In this document: in pieces, positions 1 through 12,287 of the stretch
Layout of the letters: every line of letters begins with the position of its first letter
Position numbering within the stretch: the first letter of the stretch is position 1
Assembly: GCF_000165425.1 (NCBI RefSeq)
Contig: NW_001798989.1
Span: forward strand, 558,001 to 622,000
Length of the DNA: 64,000 bases
Origin: Paramecium tetraurelia
Taxonomy: Eukaryota > Ciliophora > Oligohymenophorea > Peniculida > Parameciidae
Direction: 5' to 3'
The notes under the pieces: generated by a model
Seen by the model: only the letters and a program-made list of their open reading frames with translations
The model's database searches: none
What the model was told of the DNA's origin: nothing
Translations under genes and position numbers: made by a program

Positions 1-663
1 TACTTAACATATCAACCCTCTAAATATCTAAAAATTGTAAAATTTAATAAATTTGATTTTAATGAGAGAGAAAAATTCAAAAGAAAAGAAAAAAAAAAAA
101 TAAAATCTTAACTTGATCAATAATAGATTGAAGCAAGCATTAAAGACTTTCAAGAATTTCTATCCATATCATTTATAGAAGAATACAATACTCAAGTTCA
201 AACTTATTAGGTATCTGAAACTAGTGGCCAAGTTGAAACCACACCAGTAGAAGAATTGCGAGAAAAATCATAGAATTCTATATATAGAAATATTCAATAA
301 AACGGGTTAATTCAATAGAGCGGGATGGGTAGAAGAGGATCGAATACACCAATTTTGGATTATGAAAAAAGGAAATCCTTAGTTTTAGCTAAAAAAAAGT
401 TATCTTTTACAGAAGAAGAGAAAAGAAGAACATAAATTTATAGAGAAACTTTAATTTTTAAATAATTAGATCAATTTTAAGTCAAATAATAATTCTATGT
501 ATTGGAAGGATTTGATAAAATGCAAAATTATGTAGATTATTTACCACATAACAATGCTAATTAAGTGATCAGAAATTCTAACAAAGAGAAACCAAAAAGT
601 AAGTAAATTAAACCTTAAGTCTTTAAATTTTCTAATAGTTTTAGAGTGATGAAAAATATATGA
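1..663 (+). CDS. Unknown protein, 5' end outside the window
   Basis: One frame is open from the first base to a TGA at 661-663 when TAA and TAG are read as Gln, giving at least 220 residues without a visible intron. The product is hydrophilic and Lys/Gln/Glu-rich, with a basic stretch near residue 30 and a Ser/Arg-containing segment around residue 110. I recognise no domain. The true start lies upstream of the window. A kinase gene converges on it from the right, its stop at 1320. Function is unknown; confidence that it is coding rests on the long open frame and balanced codon use. Confidence 0.6.
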
Positions 664-1319
664 TTTTATATTTTAATTTAATTAAAATTTCAAAAATTAT
701 GAATTCCAGATAAAATTTTCATTTTGTCACATATATTTCGAGGCTCGAAGACATTATTTATTAAATCCGTTAACTGAAATTTTTATGAATTTTATATTCT
801 CATTTTATAAATTTTAACTAAATTATTTCTTTATTTTAATATTTTTTTATGCGAACTTTTGAAATGTTAATCTTATAAACTATCTGTTTATATCAATTAG
901 AAATTGTAAATATTTTGTTTTTTTGGATAAAATTTATATTAGTTTAATTAATAAATAATATTTCTATTTCAATAGTGAAATTTCAGTTTAATATTTTAAA
1001 AGTTAAATTTAGAAATGATTGTTCTAAATAATAATGGTAAGTTTTATTTTTATAATCATAATTTTAGATACAAACCATTAAAATCCTCATTTTTCCTTAG
1101 TGTTTGTTGTAATGAGTTTTTCATTTTTATTCTTTGTTAATAGATTACTCAATATTACTAATTACTCTTTCTTTATGTGCGAATTTTACATAGATTTCAG
1201 GTTTTATTGATTAATGGTTCATTTAAAATATTTGTTATAAAAATATCATAAAATTATTAAACTTTTGATGATCATATACTTAAATGAGAATGCTAAATAT
1301 TATTAAATGAATTTAGCAA
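664..1319. other. Intergenic, convergent, no firm gene
   Basis: Very AT-rich spacer between the stop at 663 and the kinase stop at 1320. A short plus-strand frame starts at the ATG near 1017, and with a 31-base GTA...TAG intron would encode about 50 mostly hydrophobic residues. Low-complexity composition makes this weak, so no gene is called. Confidence 0.4.
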
Positions 1320-2752
1320 TCAACTTAAAACAACTTTGTTCACTTGTTCTCGTTCTTTTATTGAGCTCGATTCAAATATTCTACCAATTTAGATATCAAA
1401 ATTAGGTAGCCTATTTACAAGCGGAGATGAGTCATGACAATCCTCAGTATCACACCTTTGTTTATAAATTTCATACAAAGATGAAAATTATTCATAAGCA
1501 GCCTTCAAAGTGATTCTGTCAGATGTATTCTTTTCCAATAGAGATTTCAAAAGATTCTATATAACTGCATAAAAATCTTACAATAATACTCAAAGAGAAA
1601 GCATTACATTTTTCTTGTTGCAAATTTAATTAACAAATTCTGTTGTTGTGGACTAGCTATTCCGTTGTGTCACCTTTAAAAGGCAATTCATTAAATAACC
1701 TAAAGAATGAATCAGTTAATTACAATAGATAAAGCATACAACCACTGCTAAAAATATCACAACTAAATGAGTAATAAGTGCATTAAGAATTAAGCACTTC
1801 AGGTGCTGCATATCCGGGTGTACCACATTTATATAAAAGATATCTGTTAATATTGGTGAAGGTTGCAAATCCAAAATCTATTATGGTAAGAGAATTGAAA
1901 TCATCTTCTTCTGCTAAAACTAAATTTTATGGTTTTATATCCCTGTGTATAATCTATATTTAATTGTCCATTTACTTCTAATTAGGATAGTTTGATTAAG
2001 GCTTCAAATAGCCGTTTCATAATTGAGAATATTTAAAACAAAGAAAAGGTTTTATTCATTCTTTTATTGTTTTCCAAATAATGAGACAACGAGTACCCTT
2101 CCAAATAATTCATGATGATTAAGTAGTATAAATCATCTTGATATAAATCCTGGATTTTCACAAAATAATTATATCCTTTTACTTTATTCATCACAGCTAT
2201 TTCTTGCTCTAAGATTGACTTTAGTAGAATATATATATAGTATACATAATTTAAAGGTGTTAAATCCTTTTTACTAATAAATTTAACAGCCAATTCATTT
2301 CCAGTCTATTTACATTAGATTTTTTTCACACTCCCTGAAGACCCTCTACTTATCTCACTTTTGACGTTAAATAATTCATCAAAATTAGCAAAACTGCATT
2401 TGCAGCTCAGAAAATTCTTCAGACTAACATTCATTTGATGATGTAATTACTTTAAAAGTCCATTAACGTCCTTACAAAGAAAATTCTTGAATTTTTTCTT
2501 GATGTTTATTGTGAACCCAATAATTTTAGGCAAATTACCTTCAATTTTGGTTATCCACTTAATTTGAGTCATGATTCTTATCAAAAGTTGAAATCTGAAA
2601 ATATAAACTCCTTGCTTCAGCTTTATAAATGAGGATGATTCTCATACCTTATAAAATAAAATTTTGTCTCCGTCATATGTTAATTCATAGGGGTGATCAA
2701 AAAATATATTTTTACTGTAAACTTATAAAGTGAGAATAGTTGCGTTATCCAT
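1320..2752 (-). CDS. Ser/Thr protein kinase with N-terminal PH-like region
   Basis: The model starts at the ATG at 2752, has introns of 27, 22, 24 and 25 bases and ends at TGA 1320, giving 444 residues. The first 120 residues have the form of the N-terminal lipid-binding-like region common on Paramecium kinases. A glycine-loop-like segment near residue 126 is degenerate (SRGSSGSV). It is followed by the AVKF lysine, an intact IIHRDIKPQN catalytic loop, a DFGFAT magnesium loop in place of DFG-xx-A, and GTPGYAAPE. Two introns lie beside conserved motifs and restore the frame exactly. It should phosphorylate Ser/Thr in the cytoplasm; the substrate is unknown. The first intron ends in AAG instead of TAG, the least certain junction. 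Confidence 0.85.
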
Positions 2753-3310
2753 TAATGAATAATTTTATTTATTTGTGAACTTTAGTTTTTGTAATTAAAT
2801 TAAAGTCATTAATTATTAAATACATAAACATTTCAGTAAAGAACACCCAGATTTTAGGAAATAAAATGTCAATTGATCAAAAAATCAATTATATATATTT
2901 AGATCTATATTTACTCAATCCATCTCTAGAATAATATAAAATCAATATTATCTTATATTCAATAGAACACACATATGTAGGAAGATTGTAACTTAAAAGT
3001 TTCTAAGTCGATTTAAAATTATTAGAGCCATGGCAGTCTATTGTTAGTCTTTGATTTTTGTAAAATGTATTTTTATACTTTATTATATAATATTCAACTT
3101 AAAATTTAATGTAAATACATAAGATTAACGATTTGGATTTATTGAATTACAATTTTAATTCGTCATATTCAATATTTTTTAAAATAATTATTTTTTATTG
3201 TTTTAATAATCTTTATAAGTTATTTATCATACTAAATAACTAAAATTTTTAATTATCATTTATAAAGATAGGAAAAACAAAAATAAATAGAAACATCAAA
3301 CGATACACTT
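2753..3310. other. Upstream region of the kinase, no gene seen
   Basis: AT-rich spacer between the kinase start and the stop of the next minus-strand gene. It must hold the kinase promoter. I see no long open frame with coding character and no RNA gene. Confidence 0.4.
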
Positions 3311-3778
3311 TCATTTAACATTTGATTTAAGATCGAATCTCACCTTTTTTTTAATTACTTCTTTGTTTTAGGCTGAACCTTATTTTTGACAATATCTTAG
3401 TTCATGTTTGAGTATAGTTTTTTTTGTGTTGGTATCATCACAGTGAAGGGATTCAGCCGATTCTGATGATGATTCATTATTGTTTGGAATGCAATCTTAT
3501 AAGAATTGATGAGACTGTTGTATTGATTCAACTGCATCAACATCTCCATTAACTTCCTTTATTTCTTGATTTTCTCCTTCCAGTTTGTGCGGTTCATGGA
3601 TATATGTAACAGATGCTTCTTCTTTAAAATTTTCATCTTGCTATTGACATTTTTCTTTGTTTAATATATTTGCTGTTGTGCTACTTTTCTTTTACGAGAT
3701 ATTTGATGTATTAAATTAATTGAGATTTGTTAACTCATATGGTTTGTCATTATATTGCCTGCAGCAATTTGCACCCAT
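3311..3778 (-). CDS. Small acidic protein with acylation-type N-terminus
   Basis: Single open frame of 155 residues from ATG 3778 to TGA 3311. The start reads Met-Gly-Ala-Asn-Cys-Cys, the classic arrangement for N-myristoylation on Gly2 with palmitoylation on Cys5 and Cys6, so membrane attachment is likely. The rest is Glu/Ser/Gln-rich and looks disordered, with a basic end. No domain is recognised. It begins only 27 bases after the stop of the upstream same-strand gene, too little for a normal promoter, so it may share a transcript with it. Confidence 0.6.
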
Positions 3779-3805
3779 CAGTATTTTTAATTTATATATA
3801 ATAAA

Positions 3806-4330
3806 TCAATAATATAGATTAGCTTCTTGTATTTGATTCAACACAAGATGCACTTGATCAGCAAATTTATTTTATTGATTAATCAACTCCTTTTTAATTG
3901 CTGAAGTTTTAATCAAGACCTTTAGATATGTTTTCTTCATTTCATCAAGTTCCTCTATCTTTTTTTCTTTCTAAGCTTCCATCTCTCTAATTTTATATCT
4001 CTATTCCGTGAAGATTTCTAATAGTTAATCCAATTCCACCTTTTATTAATGCTATATTTGCTTATTTTCTTGCATTTCCTTTTACCAGATTTTCTCATCA
4101 TTTGTTTTTAAAGCTTCCTTTAGATCCTAGAACTTTACTCTTAACCATTCATAATCTTGTGCATCCAACTATAGCACTGATTATTCTTGAAATTCATTAA
4201 AAAATGCTCTAATTGGTTTTCGTTTCTTTTGCTCCTCTTGATCTAATTCCATATATCTCAACTTTACAACATCTAATTCTTCTTCTTCATCTTCTTAATT
4301 TTTATTTTTTTTTTATGTAAAACACTACAT
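3806..4330 (-). CDS. Short coiled-coil protein
   Basis: Open frame of 174 residues from ATG 4330 to TGA 3806 without introns. The N-terminus is Lys/Glu-rich, followed from about residue 60 by an almost continuous heptad-like coiled coil rich in Lys, Glu and Gln. An internal Met at residue 29 is an alternative start. No known family is recognised. The next gene starts 27 bases after its stop. A single longer gene was considered, but no GT...AG segment removes the TGA, so two genes are called. Confidence 0.55.
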
Positions 4331-5289
4331 AGTATTAATATTTTATAAACTCAAATAAATTAAGTCTAATATATCAAGAATGCAATATCTCAATAGAAAT
4401 TGATTACCATTCCTTGACTAACCAATGCAAGCTTAATGGCTCATTAATATTCCATACAATTATCGTTTTGATAATTCCAGCATTTCATATATAATATATT
4501 CAATAATTACAATATATCCAGTTTTTATTAAATAAGATATATCACAATTAAGCATTATGTTAATATGATAATAGCTAGTTGTATAAAATCATAAAAGAAA
4601 ATAATTGAAATAACTCCCTCTGGATTATATTATTAGTTTACTTGATTCTTATATTGAAATTAATATTAAAGGTTTCTTTTTTAAAGTTTCTATTATAAAA
4701 TTCAATAATATTAATAATTCAGTTCAGTTTAATTTATTTATTCAACTAATAAACTTTATATTCATCAATTTATCATTAGAAAATAAATTATAATACACTA
4801 CAGTAATTTTCAATAAAATAAGTTTTTTCTTATGTGTTTAAGTGATTCTCAGTATTAATACGTCCCACAATATATGCGATGATAATATTTGACTAAAAAT
4901 CGAGCTCTTGAATAAAATATAAATTCATGGAATATCTCATGTATTTTTATAAAATAAAGAGAGCATATGGCTTGAAAATTAATTTGAATGACTGAATTTA
5001 ATGAATGGTTGTACATAAATTGGGAATAGTCTTGAATCGAGTGATAATTGGAGAATTCATGAAATTTATATGAATTTATACAGAATAGAACAAGAAAGAA
5101 TGGATTTTTGATGTGTGAAGAGGATTTAATTGACCGTATTAGTGTTATTGAAGGAATATAGAATCTAATTTAAAATAAATTTAATTAAATATATAATTGA
5201 TTAAGGAAATAAACCGAAAACTCATTTTTTAAAGCCAAAACATTCTAGGATTCAATATTATAAATATAGCAATGTAAAATCAGAATTTC
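4331..5289. other. Divergent intergenic region
   Basis: Almost 1 kb between two divergent genes, so it should hold both promoters. It is extremely AT-rich. A tiny plus-strand frame from the ATG near 4988, with a 19-base candidate intron, would give about 34 residues; support is too thin to call it. Confidence 0.35.
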
Positions 5290-5960
5290 ATGCCTGTTCT
5301 TATTTACTCTTAACCTGGAGCATATCCCCAATATTATCCCATGTACTACATGTCATATATGCCTAACTATTTGATATAACCTCAATACCAAAGCTCTTAA
5401 GAACCTGAAATAAAACAAATAATCTCAAAATCCAGTGATTAAAGTTCTTTTTCTAACCATAACTTTGATTCAAACAATCTATTAAACTCTGAATTGATAA
5501 AACAAAATAAAAATGAAACCGCAGTTGAAAATAATGAAGAAAATTACACTAATACAGAATCAAATAAACCGAAATAAAAAACTGGAAAAAAGAAGATTAA
5601 TCTCTTACAAAAATCTACAAATATTTAAAAAAACTATGCTAAGGCAATCGTCTCTTATGCTTGCGGATAGAGAGTTCTAATTATAAACACTTTGGGAAAG
5701 AAGAAAGGAATCGAGTTCTTGAAAATAATTAACTAACTCAAAAATAAGTTGAAGAACATAAATCACATAAAGAACTACACCTAGAAGGAATCTTTCTTGA
5801 GTATGTTTAGAATATTGGGGTAAAGCTTATGTCTAATATTTTTAGGAATAAATTTTTAAAGAATGAAGCCATTAGTTATATCTATCATTCCAATATCTAA
5901 TAGAAGAGTTGCCATCTTAAAAACTTGAAGATGATTGAGCAAAACTTATTGAAGTGCTGA
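5290..5960 (+). CDS. Unknown basic protein with Tyr/Pro/Gln-rich N-terminus
   Basis: ATG at 5290, one 26-base intron near 5820-5845 and TGA at 5958-5960 give 214 residues. The first 40 residues are rich in Tyr, Pro, Gln and Met. The middle is polar. From about residue 115 a Lys-rich block leads into a segment that looks structured, with two predicted helices around residues 130-165 and a short C-terminal helix. Without the intron the frame turns into an unlikely hydrophobic tail, which supports the splice. I do not recognise the family. Confidence 0.6.
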
Positions 5961-6059
5961 TCGAGTTATATGATATATATATTTATTTATTATTAATTTT
6001 GGTAGTAATTAATACATTAAACTCATTTAATATTATAAACATAGAATAATTAAAAATAA

Positions 6060-8991
6060 ATGAAAACCGGAAGTATTTTTAATCCCAGAAGTGTTCTTGA
6101 TCTGACTTACAAAATAACAGCAATGGATGCCTTCTAAAATTTCTTATTTACTGGAGACGAAAAAGGAAACATTTACAGGTAATAAAATGCAGAATATCAG
6201 ATTAGGTATAATTTGACTCTGGAATCAGTAAATGTATTGGCACCTAATTCAATTCAATAACAATAATTCACTAAAGCAAAGATTGATCAAATTAAAATCT
6301 TCCCTCATGCAAATGCCAATCTTTTAGTCTTATCAGATTAGGCTCTCTATTGTATAGAAGCAGCAACATTAAGAGGGGAGGTGATATATAAGGAGAAGGT
6401 AGCCATTTTTGCATTAAATGAATTCTCAAAAAGTAATTAATTGGAACTAGTTATGATCACTAAAAAGAAAGAAGGATATATTATGCAATACAATTTAAAG
6501 ACAGGAAAATTTGAATAAATGAGAGAAAAGTTCATTCTATCTGACATTCCAATTACAGTTGCTTTCATAGGTAATTTGTTTTTCTTTGGAATTCAGAAGA
6601 AAAATTACTCAGTCATAAATCTAGATGACAAGTAATTGTAAGTAGCTAATTTATTAATGGACATTGGTTCTAATCCATATTTAAAAGCAACAGACAACGA
6701 TGAAATCCTTATTATTACTACAAACAATGTTGGCATTTTTATAGGTAAAGATGGTTAAATGAAATAAAAAAGTACTATCTTAATTCAGAATAAAACTATA
6801 TCACTTATCACAACATTTAAGCAATACCTAATAGTGATCTTTGATAACTTGTTACAAGTATTTAATTTGAGTGACTCCAAACATATGAGTGATATTCAAT
6901 TATCATAGGCTGCCAGATGTATCACTTAGACATCAAACCATCTATTCTATGGTAGTGCTGCTGAAGTATATTATTCATTTCAAATAGATAATTTATTTGT
7001 ATCAAACTCCTGCTGAATAATAAATATCTGAGTTACTAAAAAATGGAAGAGTTGAAGATGCTCTATAAGTCTATTCATAAAATAATCAAGCTGCTGATCC
7101 TTCAAAAAATTAACAATTGGAACAATTGAAATTGGATTGTGGATGGTCATTAGTTAGACAAATGCAATTTTCAAATTCTCTCAATTACATTTTATAAACT
7201 AACTTCGAACCTAGAGATTTCATTTGTTTGTTTCCTGACTATTATCCTGCAGCTGAAAAGTTATAATCAGTGAATCCAAATCCATCATTACAAACCATCT
7301 CATTAATTATAAATAAATTTGTATAGGAATCCAGAGGAGATCCAACACAAATTCAAGAACTCAAATTTCAAGCTAAAGAGTTTTTAGTTGAAATTTTGGA
7401 AAAAAAGAGAGCTGTTCTAACTTCACCTTAATATGCGTACTCTATGAAGGATAAGCTTAACTTGTTGACGACAACTTTAAATTTTAATTAAAATTAATGG
7501 CAACCTATCCCTTGTGAGTAATTGTTGGAATTAATAGATTTTGCTTTAATTAAATTATACTTAGAATCTTCTCAATATTTTCCAAAATTAAAGGCATTTT
7601 TTACTAGCAATCAAATCTATTGTATCTAAATGTACAATCAATTATAAGGATTGTTTTAAAATAACAGAGGAATCGAATAATAATAAGGTATCTTAGCTAG
7701 ATTCTATGAATCATTTAATAAAATTGATCAGTCTCTTGAGATTTGGAAGAAAGTTGGAAGAGAATCAATACATATACAAGAACAACAGGAAGCCTGTGAA
7801 GAAACAACAAGAATTCTAAAGTAGAACCCAGAAAAGAATAGGATCTTTAAATTTATAGTATGGGTCTTTAAAAAACAATTTAAAGTTGGGGTTCAAATAT
7901 TTCAAATTAGTGACTAAATTATCACACCTGATCAGATGTTGAAATTTTTAGAAGAATAAGAATTGGACGCTGAATTAAAAAGGAAATTGAAAGAAAAATA
8001 TTTAGAAATTTTAGTTTTAGAAAAACAAACTGAAGAAGAAAGATTTCATACTCAATTAGCATATTCTTATATTGATTCTTTGTTTTAATAATACCCTAAA
8101 GAAATGGATTTCTCAAAAATAGATTTAAGAAAAAACTAGGTTGTTAGTGATTAATATCAAGCATTGAAAAGGTTTTTGAAAAATCCTAATGCCAAATACA
8201 ACTCCTCTAGTATTTTAGAAAAAAAAGTGAAGGATTCTTGGATGATAAATGAAGTCATTTTATTGTATGGAAGGGAGAAAAAACATGAAGAAGCACTTAA
8301 TTAACTTTTGAGTCTTGGATTCTATGAATGGGCTGAAAAGTATTGTTGTGATTATACTGATAATCTATTGACAAAACTATTTAAAAAAGTATTTAGTCTA
8401 ATATAAAGTCTTAATCTAGTATAAAGAACTTTATTTTTATTTGGAAGGGAAATAAAAAGAAAGACCAACAGATTAACAAGCGTAAAATGCATTTAATTAA
8501 ATTAAAGTATTAATAATGTGTTATATTAAAAAAGACTACTATTAACAGTTTCTTAAAAAAATTTGCAACTCACTCTTAGCTTAATGTTCTGGAGGTCTTA
8601 GATCTGATTCCTGATAATTGGATACTGTCTGATTAAAGTGAAGATGATGGACTGTTTTAATTTCTGAAAAGTGTAATAAGTAAACTTTAAGGTGAGACTT
8701 AGGTCATACGTTACATTAGAAAAGGTCAACTAAAGCAGCATATCAGTTATCTTAAGTGGACTTGTTGTATGTGTAATGTCAAGTTGCTACAACTAAATAA
8801 TCGAATGTGAGAATGACAAGTGAAAAGTAATGTTCTGTTTGCAGTAAAACAATTGGAGAAAAAGTATATAATTAATTAAATAGGTTTTTGTGGTATATCC
8901 GAATTCTGTGTTAGCACATCACACTTGCATAAAAAGTAATACGATTTGTCCTTAAACGGGAAGAGATTTTGAGAAATATTTTAAGTTCTGA
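6060..8991 (+). CDS. Vps39/TGFBRAP1-type vacuolar tethering protein
   Basis: About 949 residues after removal of four introns of about 20-22 bases. The first 300 residues form a CNH-like beta-propeller. A helical clathrin-repeat-like solenoid follows, with the FxPRDFICLFP motif of the Vps39/TRAP1 family near residue 375. The end carries a zinc-binding fold with a C-x2-C pair (CSVC) and a closing C-P element. Proteins of this kind are subunits of HOPS (Vps39) or CORVET (Vps3), which tether endosomes and lysosomes or vacuoles through Rab GTPases; sequence alone does not separate the two. One junction near 8765-8785 is ambiguous between a 17- and a 20-base intron. The reading frame is otherwise clean. 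Confidence 0.82.
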
Positions 8992-9068
8992 TTAATTAAT
9001 TAGATCATTCAGTCTTTTTTTCATTATTATTATCATTTAGTATGCTTAATTATAATTTATAATATTTA

Positions 9069-11695
9069 ATGGAAAGTATTGGAGGAATAAAGTTATAGAA
9101 AACAGAAAGATCAGAGGAATTTCTTTTAAGGAGATGATGTAGTTTTAATGATTTGTAAAACTCCGTTATTTTGATATATTTTAATAATACAAGCTAATTA
9201 TAAGAGCTATTGATAATATTTATTATTTGATAAATGAAAGTTATTTAAAGATTTGTAGTGATGCTATATTAGATCAACGGACTAGGATTTTCTATTTATT
9301 ACTATTCAACAAGTTCAGAAAATAGCAATTTGGCCTATTTGATTCTACAATCTATTCTTGGCTTGATCCTGTTATATATTTAAACCAAAAATCAGAGAAT
9401 CTAATATATAGGAAATATTATAATAATTCAATTTAGTCTTTTTTGGTAAGTCATAACGAATCAGAGGAATATTTAATATAACAGTGAGGCCTAGGTAATA
9501 ATAGCTCATTTTTTAACAACCTAATTATTCCAGGATTTTAGGAGATTTCAAGAGTAATAAGTTCAAATAAGGTATCGACTAATTTGGTTCCTATTACTAC
9601 TACAGTCTACTTTTTTTTAAATTCTTTACATTTCCCAAACTTCTGAAATAGACTTATGTTACTGTTAAGGAATTATTTGCCTATTACTTTCATTTGTAAT
9701 TAATTACACAATTAGTATAAGAAAGCCAACAATGATGTAAAGTAAAGCAAATGAGTCATTCTAGCACATAAATTGTACTCAAATGATCAAAAGAAAAGAG
9801 AGAGCGTTATCATTGGCTGAATCAGAAAAGATATCGCCAAAAAGTAATTAATCTCCACGTTTTCAATTGATCCCAGAGTTATCCTTTATTGATTAGTTCT
9901 TAAATTCGAATATATTAGATGTAAAGCTGTAATATTCCCATGAAGGTTTGCTTGGGCTGCGATTGAAGTAAAATAACAATTAGGATATGGAAATCGTTTA
10001 TTCTAATATAGCTTCAAGGGCATTATTATCTGTGAATTCATAGAAAGAAATAGTAGAAGTTCTAAATTCCTTTACTAATTTAAATTATATATACCATCAA
10101 AATCATGATGATTACGAACTTCATTTGAAACATTCAAAACAATTGTATACTAAAAGTATGGCTTTTCTTAAGAGTGACCACATAAATCAATCACCTCATA
10201 ACCAAGAAGTGATATACTTGTTCTAAACACATTCAGATAAAAATTAAGCCCCTAATCTTAAAGACATATTTGATAAATTCAAATCTGATTCTTTTAATGA
10301 ATCTTTTATCATTCATGTCTTGTTCCCCATTAATAGTGTTACCATGTCTTAAAGTGAAAAGCAAGTTGAAAAGTTGTTGGAATTAACACTCATCAAAAAA
10401 CATGTGAATTTGTATTTCATGCTGATTAGAGATATTACGCATAAACAGAAAATTAGATATTTGAAAGAATACGATATGCAGAAATCTAAAATGCTCTCGT
10501 ATGTCAGTCATGAGTATAGATCACCTCTAAATTGTATAATCTAAATGATAGAAGATGCACTTCATTCTAATTAATTGTCAAATGATTTGATTGAAATCTT
10601 GTAGGCTGCTTTGGATAACTCAAACTATATTTTGAATCTATCTAATGATCTGCTAGATTTGGCATAAATCAAAAATGGTAAATTTGCTATTTAGAGATCA
10701 AAATTCAATTTGATCTAATTAATAAAGGAAGTATTAAAGTTATTTGAATTGAAAGCTAAAATAACAAACATCAATTTATCCTTGTCATTTGATAATACAC
10801 TCTCCTCTGTTATTGTTTCTGACAGAAATAGAATCAAATAAATCTTAGTTAATTTGGTTAGCAATAGTTTTAAATTTGCCTCCAGCAAAATAATCATCTC
10901 AGTTACTTCCATCAATTCTACCTCATTAAGAATTGGAGTTCAAGATGATGGCATAGGAATTTCTGAAGAAGATTAAAAAAAGTTATTTAAATCATTTTCT
11001 AAGGTCAATTCGGAAGAAAGCGCCAAACGCAATGAACAAGGTGTAGGACTTGGTTTAGTAATCAGCAATTAAATAGCCATATCCATTGGTTGTGGAGGTC
11101 TATAAATAGATTCTAAGCAAAATCAAGGGACTTATTTTTATTTTGATTTGCATATTCAAACCACCAGATTAAAGAAAGTCTCCAGCTTTAGGATTAAGGA
11201 GATCTCTGCATCGTTTTAAGAAGTTGATGAAGGACAAACGTTTCATGCTGAAGACAATATGAAAATTGATATAGAACCCCCGCTTTTAAGATGTAAACAC
11301 ATGTTACTAGTTGATGATGAAGTCTTTAATATTTTTACTTTTACAAAGATATTAAACAAAAAGTATTCTTTTAATTAACATTTAGAAATATAACAGATAT
11401 TGACTCTGCTTCTAATGGCAATGAGTGTATCTAAAAGGTTAAAAACAAGAAGTGTTCAACTTTCTGTACAGGATACAGAATCATTTTTATGGATCTCGAG
11501 ATGCCAATTTTAAATGGTTTAAATGCCGCTAAATAATTACTGCAATTAAATCCTAATCAAACTATTGTTGCCTGTTCTGGTTATATTGACAATTTTGAAA
11601 AAGAGAACTGTTTGAAAATTGGAATGATTGATTATTTAGTGAAGCCAATTAGAGATCAGGAGCTCACTTTTGTTCTCAATGCCTATTATTTTTGA
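9069..11695 (+). CDS. Membrane hybrid histidine kinase with receiver domain
   Basis: The 3' part is clear: two hydrophobic segments around 9580-9710, then a phosphoacceptor H-box (SHEYRSPLN near 10510), an N-box, DDGIGIS and GVGLGLVIS ATP-lid motifs, and a receiver domain with LLVDDE, the phosphorylated Asp in FMDLEMP, and VKPI. A 23-base intron near 11360 splits the receiver. A 19-base intron near 9446-9464 restores frame upstream. Such proteins autophosphorylate on His and pass phosphate to their own Asp. The 5' end is unresolved: the coding frame runs up to an in-frame TGA at 9149, and the ATG at 9069 is in another frame that meets TGA at 9135. No standard intron bypasses both. The gene may be damaged at its start or use an unusual splice. 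Confidence 0.78.
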
Positions 11696-12287
11696 ACTTT
11701 TCTTTTATTTTTATATTTTCTATTTATAAAAGTTTATTTATTTAGTAATTATTTATAATCCTTAATGTAATTAATTATAAACAAAGCATTGTCTTTAATA
11801 TTTACATTATATAAATTATCTCTATTTTGAAATACCAATTAATTTCTAAAAAAGAATATTATGTCATCTATAATTAATACCATTTTTATGTATTTATTAT
11901 AATTGTAATCTATTATATGTATGTTAATTAGATAATATATTATTTAAAATAAAGGATATTGCTAGATTCAAAGTGCTTTAAATATTTCCATAATGAAACA
12001 GCATTCAATACAATAAATCCATTGTAAAATCAATGAGAATAACAAAATTAAAAGAAAGAAATTATATAAAAAATAAATTATAATTAATTATATAATAAAA
12101 AGATTGATTTTTGTTAAAATCTTATAATTTTATAATTATAATTTTTAAAGCATCTAGAGAAAATACGTATTATTATAAAATGATTATGTATATATGCCTC
12201 TGTGGTAAAACTAGAGAATATTTGTTTGAATAAATAATGATTATCCATAAATGCCAATGTGCTAATTCTTGATATCTTCCTGATTGA
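11696..12287. other. Intergenic, with unresolved 5' end of the next gene
   Basis: AT-rich spacer after the histidine kinase. From about 12180 it contains several ATG codons and a Cys-containing frame that reads toward the following gene but meets TGA codons at 12270 and 12285, so the true start exon of that gene probably lies here and was not resolved. Confidence 0.4.

Noticed and set aside
9135-9151. Selenocysteine reading of TGA in the histidine kinase
   Set aside because: No reason to expect Sec at this position and no recoding structure was seen; a missed start exon or gene damage is simpler.
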